A stretch of DNA of 64,000 nucleotides from Quillaja saponaria. Its lineage: Eukaryota > Streptophyta > Magnoliopsida > Fabales > Quillajaceae. The stretch spans positions 868,001-932,000 of the forward strand of contig CM055609.1 of assembly GCA_029379385.1 (NCBI GenBank), given 5' to 3'. The notes beneath the pieces were generated by a model, which did no database searches, was not told where the DNA came from, and was given only the letters and a program-made list of their open reading frames with translations. Numbering within the stretch: position 1 is the first letter of the stretch; each line of letters starts with the position of its first letter. Positions 1 to 10,852 of the stretch are shown piece after piece. The translations under genes and the position numbers were made by a program.

Positions 1-2566
1 ATTTACTGGAGTTATTTAGAAGAAAAATAAGTAGTCAAATGAAATCAAAATGAGCATTTATATTATTTAGTATGTATTTAATGATTTAAAAAAAAAAAAT
101 AGTATTGATTGCAAATGAGAAAAATTAAAAAGTAATGAAAAGTTAAATCTAATTAAATTGCTAAATAAGAAAATGTATACTAAAATAAATCTACTCAACT
201 ATATATATATATATATATCAAATTCGTTATTATTATAAATTTTGTTACCAAAATTATTGATACTAATTAGATAAAATTGTTTTGGGTTGTTTAATAGGTT
301 AAAATAGTCATAAATTTAGTTTTTAAAAAGTTAATATGATAATAGATATATTTATTGTACATCATAATATTTAAAATTTAATTTATACGTTAAAATAATA
401 AAGTAACATTAATATAAAATATGATTACTTACTTAATATTTAATATAAAATATTTCACTAATTAATAATAATAATTTTAGAAATGATTTAGTTTCATCAA
501 CCGATCCGATCCAAGTTGTAAAATATTGAGTTTTCGTATTCATCTTATTTTTTGGTTGGTTGATTGTCTTAAATGAACCAACAAATTCAGTTTGAAGGAT
601 CAATTACCCCACTGTAACTTTTTTCTGGGTGGATTTCTACAGAAATTAATTAACCGTTCATTAAAATACTTGGGCCATTCTTGTCCTGTTTCGTATTCAT
701 CTCCTATATAGAAGTCATCAAGGGAGATTGGGTATTGCTGGGCTGGAATGGATATTGCTTCTTCTTAAAAATACTAAAGGCCTGCCTAGTCCATGTGACA
801 ATTGTTCGAAGTTAAATCATGATGTTTGTAGGCATGGGAGTGGATGTGCCGATGTCCATTTATGATAGACGTTTTTCTTTTCTTTCACATAACACATGCT
901 TTAGACATAGCCAGTTGATTAGAAATCGATAGTAACTAATGATTTATGCATAGGGAAATCAGGGAAAGAGTTTTGATTGCATAACAATGGGGGTGCATGT
1001 ATCACTAAAGATTAGATACTATACTGATAAGCATACTATACTCTCAATATATAATAAACACGAGTTCTAATCTTAGAATAAGTAATTCTTAGAAACCCAA
1101 GAGATCAAGATTTATTTTTTAATTTTCCTGAAAACACAAATTTCAATTTTAGAAGAAGTAATTATTAGAAACCCAAGATATTAAAATATATTTTTTAAAC
1201 GAGTTTAATTTCTATAACAAATCCATCTTCAGCTCTATTTTGAACTCATTCAAATAAAACAAATCAAACTCAATTTTTTTTCAAAAAAAACTCATAAGCT
1301 CATGAGTCGATTTGTTTAGTAATATCTAATAAATATATTTACTTGCAAAAATCAACCTACATCTTGTTGCCACCCCTGTTTGCAGTCAAGAATGCGAACT
1401 ACCACAGGAAATTAAACAAACGATAATAATAGAAGCCATTTCTCTTTTCTTAAGTAGTTGGTTCGTACCTTAATACTTGCTTTTCATCCTGTTTTTTGCA
1501 CCATTCACTCTCCTGTCAAGTGCTAAAAAATCCACTTAGCTACAATATTTACTGTGAACTGCAGCTCATTTTGCTTGCAAGTATATACTCAGAGCACTGA
1601 GCTTCTGAGCTTGCATAATTCGTGTTGATCAAAATGGAATTTTATTTATATTTGGTGCTTAGTCAGATGGGTATTAATTGCTGTGACAGAAGGGGTTAAC
1701 ATAGTATTCTGAGGTTAAGGAGAAGGTTTATCAGCAATTCAAGCCCCGCTATTTGCCCAGAATAGCTCAGGGAGACCTGCAAAAACCAAAGCTATACAGA
1801 AATTGACAACCAAAATAGACAACTTATAAATGTCTCCCATTTCAAACTGGCAACAATCTCACCCACCGTTAAAGAGTAACAGACTGGACCACAAAGACAC
1901 ATTATGTTTTTAAATAATGAAGATTTCATAATATGGGGGGCTTAGGTTACAGCTAGACCTTTGAGAAGAAAAAGGAAAGACATAGCCCAAGGTGTCAACT
2001 TCAACTACTAATACAAATTCAACTCCATGAGGAAATGAATTTTTTATTCAAAATCTGTGAAGGGTCTTTTTTTTTTTTTTCCTTACTAGTCCAACAAGAA
2101 GAAACCAATCATGAAATCTCTTATCAAATACTAGAAGTATTCACAATTTTTTTATAGTCCATGACTACTCAACTTTACACAACAATCTTAGGCAATCTCA
2201 ATAACAAAACAGATCTTAGACCAAGCCAAAATAGATTGTATTTATATGTGTATGAACACTTGAGAGTCAGAGTACAGAGCCTAAAATTTTTGTCCTTACC
2301 ATTATTTCCACATTACTCTGAATCATCTCAAGCCCCAATACCACAACCACTAATTTCAGAAGTCAGAACAACCACTAAGCAGATAACCCAAACAATAAAA
2401 AGAAAAAAAGAGAACCAACATAGCCACTACCAAAGTAACCCTCAAAAACTTCAAATATAAGATAACCAACCAAACATTCACTGAACCCACCACCGCACAC
2501 TTGCAAGTAACATGGAAGATGTGTGTCAAAAGTAACGAATGGCAGGAAAACACAACAAGCGGCAGC
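1..2566. other. AT-rich intergenic DNA, no gene recognised
   Basis: No open frame here resembles a protein family. The stretch ends in the probable 3' untranslated region of the CSP gene that follows on the minus strand. It contains one half of a dispersed duplication (640-850) and a local degenerate duplication: the phrase around 1063-1100 (AGTAATTCTTAGAAACCCAA) recurs at about 1153-1180. A short AT dinucleotide run lies near 198-220. Nothing else is supported. Confidence 0.6.
640..850 (+). repeat. Dispersed duplicate, copy 1 of 2
   Basis: This block and 4455-4690 are diverged copies in the same orientation. Shared anchors, in order, are ACTTGGGCC, TCATCTCC, a GGGAGATTGGGTA stretch, GGGCTGG, AGGCCTGCCTAGTCCATGTG, TTAAATCATG and TTTGTAGGCATGGGA. 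The two copies flank the CSP gene. No coding frame is conserved between them, so the origin (an old gene end or a noncoding repeat) is unknown. Confidence 0.75.
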
Positions 2567-3202
2567 TTAGCGAGATTGGGTTGGGCACTCTCTGGCAAAG
2601 TGACCAGATTCCCCACAGTTGTAACAGTTCCCACCACCACCACCTCCACCACCATTATACCTTCCTCCGCCGCCTCCACCACCACTGCCTCCCTGAAAGC
2701 AGTCCCTAGCCAAATGCCCAGACTCACCACACTTATAACAACCCCCACCACCTCCGCTGCCACCTCCATAGCCACCACCATAGCTACCTCCACCTCCATA
2801 TCCACCACCACCACCGTATCCACCACCACCACCACCTCTACCACCCCTTCCACCGCCATATCCGCCTCCACCACTACCATATCCACCGCTACCGTAGCCA
2901 CCAGAACTTCGTCCACCCCTGCCACCACCACCTCCATAGCCTCCATCACCGCCTCCACCACGGCGGCTGCCTTGTACAGAAGACTCATCAGGGCCAGTAA
3001 CATCAACGGCCTTAGTACGGCCACCATCATCAGATTCGATCAGAAATTCCACAGATTCGCCTTCACCAAGGCTACGAAAACCCTCAGATCGGATCGAAGA
3101 CTGATGAACAAACAGATCGTCACTCCCATCATCAGGGGTTATGAACCCAAATCCCTTCTGATCATTGAACCACTTCACCTTTCCGCTCACTCTCGAACTC
3201 AT
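2567..3202 (-). CDS. Cold-shock-domain glycine-rich RNA-binding protein with two CCHC zinc knuckles (CSP2/GRP2 type)
   Basis: A 211-residue nucleic-acid-binding protein of the plant CSP family, whose members act as RNA chaperones in cold response and development. The cold-shock domain occupies about residues 1-70, with RNP1 (KGFGFI) and RNP2 (DLFVHQ) intact. A glycine-rich region then carries two CX2CX4HX4C knuckles, [14 protein letters not shown] and [14 protein letters not shown]. Two knuckles match the short plant class (CSP2/CSP4) rather than the seven-knuckle class. The reading frame is open 24 codons further upstream, but the methionine of [12 protein letters not shown] is chosen because family members begin there and the extension has no domain. 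The gene is intronless. Its glycine codons produce long Val- and Thr-rich shadow frames on both strands. From memory, the Arabidopsis relatives are At4g38680 and At2g21060. Confidence 0.93.
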   Translation of the reverse strand: MSSRVSGKVKWFNDQKGFGFITPDDGSDDLFVHQSSIRSEGFRSLGEGESVEFLIESDDGGRTKAVDVTGPDESSVQGSRRGGGGDGGYGGGGGRGGRSSGGYGSGGYGSGGGGYGGGRGGRGGGGGGYGGGGGYGGGGSYGGGYGGGSGGGGGCYKCGESGHLARDCFQGGSGGGGGGGRYNGGGGGGGGNCYNCGESGHFARECPTQSR

Positions 3203-3285
3203 TTTCTTCCTTGTCCTTCCTCGGCCACCACCAACAAGAACACAAACCCTAACCCTAAAAAAAGACCCAAGCAAACCAAAAGCCC

Positions 3286-3310
<25 letters not shown>
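3286..3310. repeat. (CT)n tract in the CSP 5' leader
   Basis: An uninterrupted CT dinucleotide run, read as GA on the transcribed strand. It lies about 85 bp upstream of the CSP start codon, between the start codon and the candidate TATA box. Such tracts are common in plant core promoters and 5' leaders. Confidence 0.85.
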
Positions 3311-3316
<6 letters not shown>

Positions 3317-3351
3317 ACGATGAAGGCGTGTCCCGCAGGAGTGAGATGTCT

Positions 3352-3360
3352 ACTTATATC
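3352..3360 (-). promoter_or_regulatory. Candidate TATA box of the CSP gene
   Basis: GATATAAGT on the minus strand, about 150 bp before the chosen start codon. It would place transcription start near 3320 and the CT tract in the leader. Based on motif and position only. Confidence 0.4.
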
Positions 3361-6135
3361 CGGACCTTGGAACAAACTAAAATATAATATAATTGATTTC
3401 CAGATGTGTACTTGTGGGCCCCTGTGGTTTTTCCTTTTATCCTTTTATTTTGAATTATATGGGAAAATCCAAACAACAGAGATCGACGGTCAGGGATGTT
3501 TTGGTTAGAGGATAACGATTGTTGAACGTTTGATCCCAAAAATATCTTCATCTTCTTCAAGGTTGTTCGTTTGGGTTATAGAAATAAAAATATAAATATA
3601 AATTCTAATTGGAAATTGAAATTCATGGTTAAACTCTTTTTATCAAGTCAAATTCTCAATAGTGGGTCAAAGGGCATCAGCAACAAATGTACTATAGCTT
3701 TTTCTTTTTCAAATATTAAAGTGATAAAGGAAAGAAAATTATGAATCCCTTTTATAGTTTTATATGAAAAAATAAAATTTTAATTATTTAAATTAAAAGA
3801 TTAGGATAGTGACTCTTACCTCAAATATATTGGCCTGAATAAATATTTAAATTTTGACCAATGATTTGTTATATTGAATTTCTCTCCTTTTTTTTTCTTT
3901 TCTTTTTTTGGGTTTTTCTTAATCATACTCATGAATTTTTTTTATTTCCTTCTAATCCAAAATATTCTATAATCCCTTTTTGACTCTCTTAGCTTTTAAA
4001 ATTTAGAAGAAAATCATTGATTACACCCTTACATTTTTTTCTCATAAAATAGAAAGAAATACAAATGCATATTTTGTACATTTAGTGCACAAACAATAAA
4101 CTCTACAGGTACTCTGTCCTCTTAGTATACTCTAATTTTTATTATAATGTCCATTTAAGGCACTTAAATTTAAATAAATACTATCACTTTATGATTCTAA
4201 ACTATGAGAAGTTTTATCAATAATCAATAAAAATGTTCATTCATTTGTAGCCAAAATGTAACAAAGTTTGAAAAGATGGAAAAAGTGGGTCAATGGTCAA
4301 AGAATAGTCAAGGCATGTGGGATGGGACTTGTCAGTGTCTTGGTAGTTCCAACTTCTCATCTCACTATCAAGTGTCAAGAGTGCAAGCTTCTATGCACAT
4401 GCAAAACAGAAAAAAAGTTACTGCGGAGTAATTTTATTTATTTTTGCTGTAATTACTGAACCTTTCATGAACTTACTTGGGCCTTTCTCATCCAGTTTCA
4501 CCCTCATCTCCTTATACGTAATCATTTGTGGGTTCCATAATGAGAAATCATCAGGGAGATTGGGTAATGTTGGGCTGGAGTGAAGGTTTCTTCTTTTAGG
4601 CAACCAAAAATACCAAAGGCCTAGGCCTGCCTAGTCCATGTGACAAATGTTCTTACTTAAATCATGTTTGTAGGCATGGGAATATGTGTGATGATAACCG
4701 ATCTGGTTTGAATTTATCAAAATTCATTTCGAGCTGAAAATATCCGGTACAAGCAAAAAAAAAACTGACTTAATCTAGATTTGAACCAACTCAACATGAA
4801 ATAGGGCTATCTTGTTTTTTTTCTTTTAGCATTATATATGTTTTTGTGCCTCTACAACTAATTATATATGCATGTAGTAGACATGGTTCCGTTTGAATTG
4901 ACGGCGAGTAAAGAATCATGGTGATACCATAGTTTAGTCTTATTGCATTTTTAGTATATGTTTGGATTGTCAAAAAGTAGTTTGTCACCATGGTGGAGGA
5001 AAAATATGTGGACCGACGTCTTGGGAAGCGTGTCCGAGAAGCTCTAATTAGGCCGCTTCTTAGATGTGTGTTCAAGTTGCTAAGCAACCCAGGTGTCCTG
5101 GGACGAGCGTCACACATCTCTTGGCGCCAACCTAAATAGACTATAACCAAATCATTTGAAATCGGCAATAATTCTAATAATTTATTTTTAAATATGTGTA
5201 AATTTATGTGTGCACATATATTTGAAAGAAAATATTAATTCTTTTGACATCTATGTGTGAGAAATCACTTAAAACAAATGATCATGTTGGTTCTCATTTT
5301 ACTTTATTTCAAATGGAAAAGAGAAAAAAGAAGAAGCAAATTCTTCAATTATATGATTCCAAAAAATGGATCAATAAGCTCATAGTTTTTCTGTTCTTTG
5401 CTGATCATATAATCAAAAAAGGTACTTCTACTGCCTAGCTAACTTTGATTGTAAGCATAAACCATAATGGCGTCTTGTCTCAAATTCTATAATTTAGCAA
5501 GCAGTTCTTGTTTGATACATTAATTGCATACTGTCTCCACGTATACTGCAGGTTGTTTCAGACACGACTGTGTTGATGATCATGACAAATGAACCTTCTG
5601 CACAATGGAAAGTCAATTTGAAAAGGGAGCCCTAGCACACCGACACAATCCGCATGATTGAGTGCCCTGTTTAAGGTATGAGGAATGGGGTATTTCAAAT
5701 AGTGTGTTAGTACTTCTTACAAACTTTAGCAAAAGTGTAGTACGTATTTCTTGTGTCTTTCAAAAGTAGAGTTTGCTCCTGGGTTATACTATAATACTTG
5801 TTGTGCAAAGGATCATAAGGCCGCATAATGGTAGTAGGGTAAACAAAATTGTTAGAAAATGTTGTAAGCCAAGATTGAGAGGCTGCTGCTTGTTGTCATT
5901 GTTGCAGCAATTAGAGTTGGACAGCTAAAAAAGGCTCATAGCTTGAAATTTGAATAATGTTTCATTAAGACTATGATGCTTCTGAAGAACTGAATACATG
6001 CATTGCGGGACTATCCTAACTGAATTACCACAGAAGTGAAAACCACAGCATTGCTAAATCTATATACACTTTATGCGATTGTCGAAAAACAAGACATAAA
6101 GATTTCCAAATTCAATATTGTGCACATTTGTTGAA
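3361..6135. other. Intergenic DNA with unrecognised small frames
   Basis: This stretch separates the CSP promoter from the 3' end of the ARO gene; the ARO 3' untranslated region probably covers the last few hundred bases. It holds the second half of a dispersed duplication (4455-4690). Several 60-125 codon frames occur but none has a recognisable domain or conserved context, and they are not called as genes. Confidence 0.55.
4455..4690 (+). repeat. Dispersed duplicate, copy 2 of 2
   Basis: The second copy of the block at 640-850, in the same orientation and with small insertions, for example a duplicated GGCCTA beside the shared AGGCCTGCCTAGTCCATGTG. The two copies lie about 3.8 kb apart on either side of the CSP gene. 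Confidence 0.75.
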
Positions 6136-8112
6136 TCAATAGAATCCTCTTGAGCCTCTTGATTGATAGAGTTCCAATCTACTTTTAGCTTCTGGTAATA
6201 GTGCTTCAATGGAGGGTTCTTCAATCAAATGTGCTTGCTTTGTGGACCATTCAAGAACTATAAGCACCTCTTCTTGTGCAAGCGTCTCGCTTTTCGGGAC
6301 ATGTAATGCAAGGTAACATAGAAGAATTAATGCACGAATTTGAACCATTTGTTCCCCAAAGTATACTAGTTGAATTAAATGCTTTGCACCGCCTGCTTCT
6401 ATAATGGCGTTGCAGTGATTCTCGTGGAGAAAGTTTTCTGCGCATGCAAACTTGTTAAGTGCAATTGTTGCCTCCATAGAAACCTCTGCTTCTCTTTCAT
6501 CTAGCAGCTTGACCAATGGCCCTATAAGTCTTGTTTCTGTTGCTCTAAATGTCCTTGCCAAGTTTCCAATAGAACTGATGCAGGGTATAAGGAGGTCGGA
6601 GTCAGCTTTTTCAATTACTTTTAGCAACTGTTCTACCACAGCCTTGGCAGCCGGGGAAGTAGGCTTGAAAGCATTGCGCCTCAAGTCTGAATTTTGCTCC
6701 GCAACAGCTGTGATTTCCATCAGTGCCATAGCTGAATAGGATTGAACATCGTCAGGACCTTTCTCCAGTAGAACTGCAAAGCATAAAAGTGCTCTTGATT
6801 CAGTGATATTACGACAAATAGTGACATTTCCTCTGGAGAGCTGCCAAAGTGCTCTGGCTGCCATAGCCTTCATTTGGGCCTTAGTAGCTTGATCTTCAAG
6901 TTCCCTCCCCTTAATGCTGGTCCCTGATAATGAAACATGCGGTTCTTGCTGTTTTGCAATGTTGTTGTGGTTGCTCTTGGGATGATTACCATGGTGTTGC
7001 GTCATTTGATTATTATGAGGCACATCTGGCTTGGACTTGCTAGGAATTTGAGTCTTCATGGCGATGGTGTTAGTAACCACGTTGCTCATCTGGCTAGGTG
7101 TTTGGTTCCCCAATGGGTGTGCAGTATTACTAATTTGCTTACCACTTTCTTCCTGCTCCTTTTTATCATTCGGAGTCGGATTATTACTTGCAAACACCAC
7201 AGAATGAATAGACATTTGTTGTTTACCGACAATGGTATACTTACTGTGCTCTTGAATGGTCTCAAACGCAAGGTGGCTAACGAGCAACCTTATGGCATTG
7301 TTCTGAGCAAAGTGGTCTTGACATTTGGGGTGATTGGCAGCCAATTCTGAAATAGCCCACGCCACCACAGTCTGAACTTTCATGTGACCTTCTTTGAGGA
7401 TTTTCGCAAACACTGAGCAAACCCCAGCATTCACAATGTGTTCGACGCTTTCCGGATCCTTCCCGAGTAAACCAATTGCCCTGGCTGCACTTTCCTGACC
7501 TTCCAATCTTCCTTCTTTCAACAATTTCAAAAGTGGTGGAACCCCACCTTCCTCAATAATCAATTTGCCATACCGATCGTTGTCCCTAGCCAATGAAACC
7601 AAGGAAGCAGCTGCATCTGAACGTTCCTCTACAGAACCCCCAGATAGTAGAATCGCAACTTGTTCCCAAATAAGACACAGAATTGGCTCGTTGGCAGCAA
7701 TTGGAGGTAGACCCAGATACTCATCGTCACGATCATCTGCTGAGGCAGAAACTCGAAGGAGCCATGACACGTCCCCTATAGAATTCTCAAGCTGCATTGA
7801 CGTTTTGCGAAAAGCAGCAGTTGGGATGATTGTAAAAAGCCGTTTGACAATCCCATTTGCTCTGCATTTGATAACGAGTGCAAGCGCCTTTTCAAGGACT
7901 TGTTCCGTGTCATCAATGATACGTCGTGTGGGTCGCTCATAAAGGTCACTGCTGGCTCTTGCGGCTTGTCGGAGAAGGGCAGCTAGCTTCTCTGTTTTGG
8001 CTTTGAGCTCTAAACATTCTTGTCTGAAATTTTGTACCTCATCTGCAACCTTGGTTACCTGGTCCGCCATTTGTATCGGCCTCGCCAGGATGTCTTTGAC
8101 GATGCTCGACAT
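6136..8112 (-). CDS. ARMADILLO REPEAT ONLY (ARO) protein
   Basis: A 658-residue intronless gene. The N-terminus (MSSIVKDILARPIQMADQVT) and the following helical region with RPTRRIIDDTEQVLEKALAL are the hallmark of ARO proteins. Armadillo repeats follow (residues about 140-310 and 400-640), for example EEGGVPPLLKLLKEG and NAGVCSVFAKILKEG. A polar Asn/Gln/His-rich linker at about residues 310-390 separates the two repeat blocks. AROs control polarised tip growth of pollen tubes and root hairs and act with ROP GTPase and actin regulators; the Arabidopsis family (ARO1-ARO4) is about 615-665 residues, so this copy is full length. From memory, ARO3 (At4g36030) is adjacent to the J11 gene in Arabidopsis, as an ARO and a J-protein are here. 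Which member this is cannot be settled without a tree. Confidence 0.93.
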   Translation of the reverse strand: MSSIVKDILARPIQMADQVTKVADEVQNFRQECLELKAKTEKLAALLRQAARASSDLYERPTRRIIDDTEQVLEKALALVIKCRANGIVKRLFTIIPTAAFRKTSMQLENSIGDVSWLLRVSASADDRDDEYLGLPPIAANEPILCLIWEQVAILLSGGSVEERSDAAASLVSLARDNDRYGKLIIEEGGVPPLLKLLKEGRLEGQESAARAIGLLGKDPESVEHIVNAGVCSVFAKILKEGHMKVQTVVAWAISELAANHPKCQDHFAQNNAIRLLVSHLAFETIQEHSKYTIVGKQQMSIHSVVFASNNPTPNDKKEQEESGKQISNTAHPLGNQTPSQMSNVVTNTIAMKTQIPSKSKPDVPHNNQMTQHHGNHPKSNHNNIAKQQEPHVSLSGTSIKGRELEDQATKAQMKAMAARALWQLSRGNVTICRNITESRALLCFAVLLEKGPDDVQSYSAMALMEITAVAEQNSDLRRNAFKPTSPAAKAVVEQLLKVIEKADSDLLIPCISSIGNLARTFRATETRLIGPLVKLLDEREAEVSMEATIALNKFACAENFLHENHCNAIIEAGGAKHLIQLVYFGEQMVQIRALILLCYLALHVPKSETLAQEEVLIVLEWSTKQAHLIEEPSIEALLPEAKSRLELYQSRGSRGFY

Positions 8113-8513
8113 GGTTTAAGCGGACCCAATTACACCTTTGGATCAGATCAAACACCAATGACCAAAACCCAAAAATGGAAAACAAAAATTGGGTTCTGTC
8201 TCAGATGTAATAAACAGCGTTTCTTTGTATATGGGACTTTGTAGTGATCATGTTTTGTGAAGTGAAATTGTGGGTTTAGCATGAAATCCTTTTCTCTGTC
8301 TCAAGGAGATTCTGGGGGTGGGAATTGTGTTTGTGTTGGTATTTGCATTCTACGTGGGGGAGCGGAAGGGGGTGAAAGTTGGTGGTGGTGGTGGTGACGG
8401 TGGCGCCGCGGGGGAAAGAGGAGGAGATTTTGGTGATGGTCAAACGGGTTTTTCTCCAACTTTCATGTAAACAAAGACAGAAGAAAAGAACGACACCACC
8501 ATTTATTTTTCCG

Positions 8514-8522
8514 GTTATATAG
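8514..8522 (-). promoter_or_regulatory. Candidate TATA box of the ARO gene
   Basis: CTATATAAC on the minus strand, about 400 bp upstream of the ARO start. It implies a leader of roughly 370 bases, in which the other strand carries GGTGGTGG repeats at 8376-8398. Position is plausible but unproven. Confidence 0.35.
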
Positions 8523-9117
8523 GAGATGAAATAGTTGGTCTAAACTCTAATTGGACGTTCTTGAGCAAGCAACAACCCAAGCTCGTTTGGGAGCGATTAG
8601 GGAACACGCTCCAGCTCAACAATACATGATAGTTGAAATTTGTGTCCACGCATCCGGAAAGTGAGTGGAAGTCCTTTAACTTGAAAGTGAAGGGGCTCTT
8701 TTACAAATTGCAATTGATATGATGTGCCTAAAGTTTAGCTCATGAATAAATGCATTGAATCAATTTATTCAATAAAATTAAATCATTTCATTAAGTACTA
8801 ATGCCTTATTCATAGGGGAAGGGCTAAAGCATAATATCTAATATCTTCTAATTTTTCTTTTAATATCATACCCAAAAAAATATTTTTTAAAATTTACTTC
8901 ATAATTTTCTAAAAGAGTGTTAGATTGCAATGACAAATATAAATAAGGTGATTTTGGATGTGTAGAAAAAGAAGCATGTAGTTTCAACAAGAGTTTGATT
9001 CCTTAGTCACATGGAATTCTTAAATGACAATTGCATCATATCGTTTGAGAAATTATAAAAATACAAACTACTTTTTAATTTTTTTTGTCCCAATCTCTAC
9101 TTTATGGCACTATCTAT

Positions 9118-9206
9118 TATATAATTTTTTTTTTATCTAATTTTATAGTTCATAAAAACTATTATAAAATAAATGATAATTTATGGGAATAAAGTGTAAT
9201 TGACCT
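9118..9206. mobile_element. Orphan terminal repeat of the same MITE family
   Basis: The reverse complement of this stretch matches the left terminus of the element starting at 9402: both contain an AATTACACTTTA core followed by a CATAAATTATC- or CATGAATTATC-like block, a TAGTTCAT segment and an ATCTAATTT- or CCTAATTT-like segment. No partner end was found upstream, so it looks like the remaining end of a truncated copy. Confidence 0.5.
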
Positions 9207-9401
9207 TAAAATTTTAATTGAATGATATTCTCATATTTTCTTCTTCAAAACTACAAATTTTATCTTAAAGTCTAATTGAAAAATAATGTCCCAATCTCTA
9301 GTTTTAAGGGTGTAATTAAGCCTTTATTTTAAATTTAATAAGTTTTTTTTTATATGGAATATTTCTAAATTTAAAACGTGATTTATTAGTAATGAAAAAA
9401 A

Positions 9402-10852
9402 AATGTTAATTACACTTTACTCTCATGAATTATCGTTTATTTTTCAATAACTCTAATGAACTATTAAATTAGGCATATAACCCCTTGTTTGAGTAATAAT
9501 TAACAAATAATCCTCTATCTTCCAAGTTAGTCATTAAAGCCCCGTCTGGTGTAGAGTTTAAGATTGGCTTTTGGTGGTTGGAAGCCTAATCGGCATGTTG
9601 AGGGTGTCTGGCACCCAGTAAGCTCCAATTGGATCAAAACGGAATCGAAAGAAATAGATGAAAAGTGCTTTATTGGCAAAAGTAGAAATTAGGTGGCTTT
9701 TGAATTTGTCAATTGTATAAAAATATAAAATGTCTCACTTGCCCTTAATTTTTTAACTCAATTATAATTTATCCTTATCTCTTAAATTAGAGTCCTTAAC
9801 TCTTCATAACTCCAACTTTGATCAGGTAGGTGTCTTCTAATATGTAACTAGTGCATGATAATATTAGAGATTTGTTTATTACTAACGGTCGTAGTTAAAA
9901 AAATTAAACTATTTTACTTTTATGTATTTGATTAAATTATGCAATGCTATGTAATATATAATAAGTTTATTATTGTACTGATATTATTGACCAATATAGT
10001 ATTTTAAATTTATTTAATAATTAAATAAAATAATTTTTTATAAAACTAACTTATGCAATATGTAAACCAAACACACTATTATGCATGTCCTCGATAGTAA
10101 TTACATATCCAAACTGACTTATACAATCTATGTACCACACACGAAATTAACTTATTTACAATTTCTATACCAAACACTTATCTGACTTATAGCAATTTGA
10201 CTTATGCAATTTGACTTATATAATCTGACTTATGATCAATCTGACTTTTGCAATCTGTATACCAAACGGGCTCTAAATCTAACAAATTAACTTATATAAG
10301 ACTAAATTTCCTCATTATAAAGTTTTTTATGTCTCCTCCTCTTTACATATTTTTCTTTTCATTTATTATGAAACTAAACTCTTTATATTGATTCAATTTT
10401 AGCATATAAAAATAATATTTGAATCTTTCATAATTTTTATTTTCTTCTCATAATATTTAAATTATCAATAGATTTATTAATATTTTTTTCTCATTTATAG
10501 AAATTATACAAGTTGTTTCAATTATAATATTTTCATCAAAATTTTTATTTTCTTATTAATGTATTACAACTAGTAAAGAATATGCTAAAATTAGATACAT
10601 ATGAAGATTTTAATTTCTATAAAAAGAAAAAGTAAAAGAAAAAACAAAATATAAAACGTAAAAGACATAAAAAAAGAAGTTATAATAAGGATAATTTAGT
10701 ATTTCAAAAGTTAATTTGTTAGATTAGTGACTAATTTGGATGAATGGATGTTATTTACTATTATGACTTAAAAAAAAAAAGGTTATATGCCTAATTAATG
10801 ATATATAAAAGTTATTGTAAAACGAGTGATAATTCGTGAAGCTCAATTGACA
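9402..10852. mobile_element. Non-autonomous DNA element with long (about 130 bp) terminal inverted repeats
   Basis: The left arm (about 9405-9538) and the reverse complement of the right arm (about 10722-10845) align along their length with substitutions. Shared blocks are AATTA/CAATTG, GAATTATC, CAATAACT, AATTAGGCATATAACC, and TTAGTCA followed by TTAA or CTAA at the inner end. Long arms and the absence of coding capacity fit a Mutator-like MITE. Possible target duplications lie in A-rich sequence at both ends and cannot be judged. A second element appears nested inside. Confidence 0.6.
9538..10275. mobile_element. Probable nested hAT-like element
   Basis: Within the long-armed element, AGCCCCGTCTGGT at the left and ACCAAACGGGCTCT at the right are near-perfect inverted ends of the GCCCGTTTGG type common in plant hAT-like MITEs. 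Between them lie several degenerate copies of TCTGACTTATGCAAT (about 10188-10250). No 8-bp target duplication is obvious, so the exact ends are uncertain. Confidence 0.45.

Noticed and set aside
2356..3508. Long Val/Ala-rich (minus) and Thr/Ser-rich (plus) open frames over the CSP gene
   Set aside because: They are shadow frames of the Gly-codon-rich cold-shock protein gene; neither has a recognisable domain.
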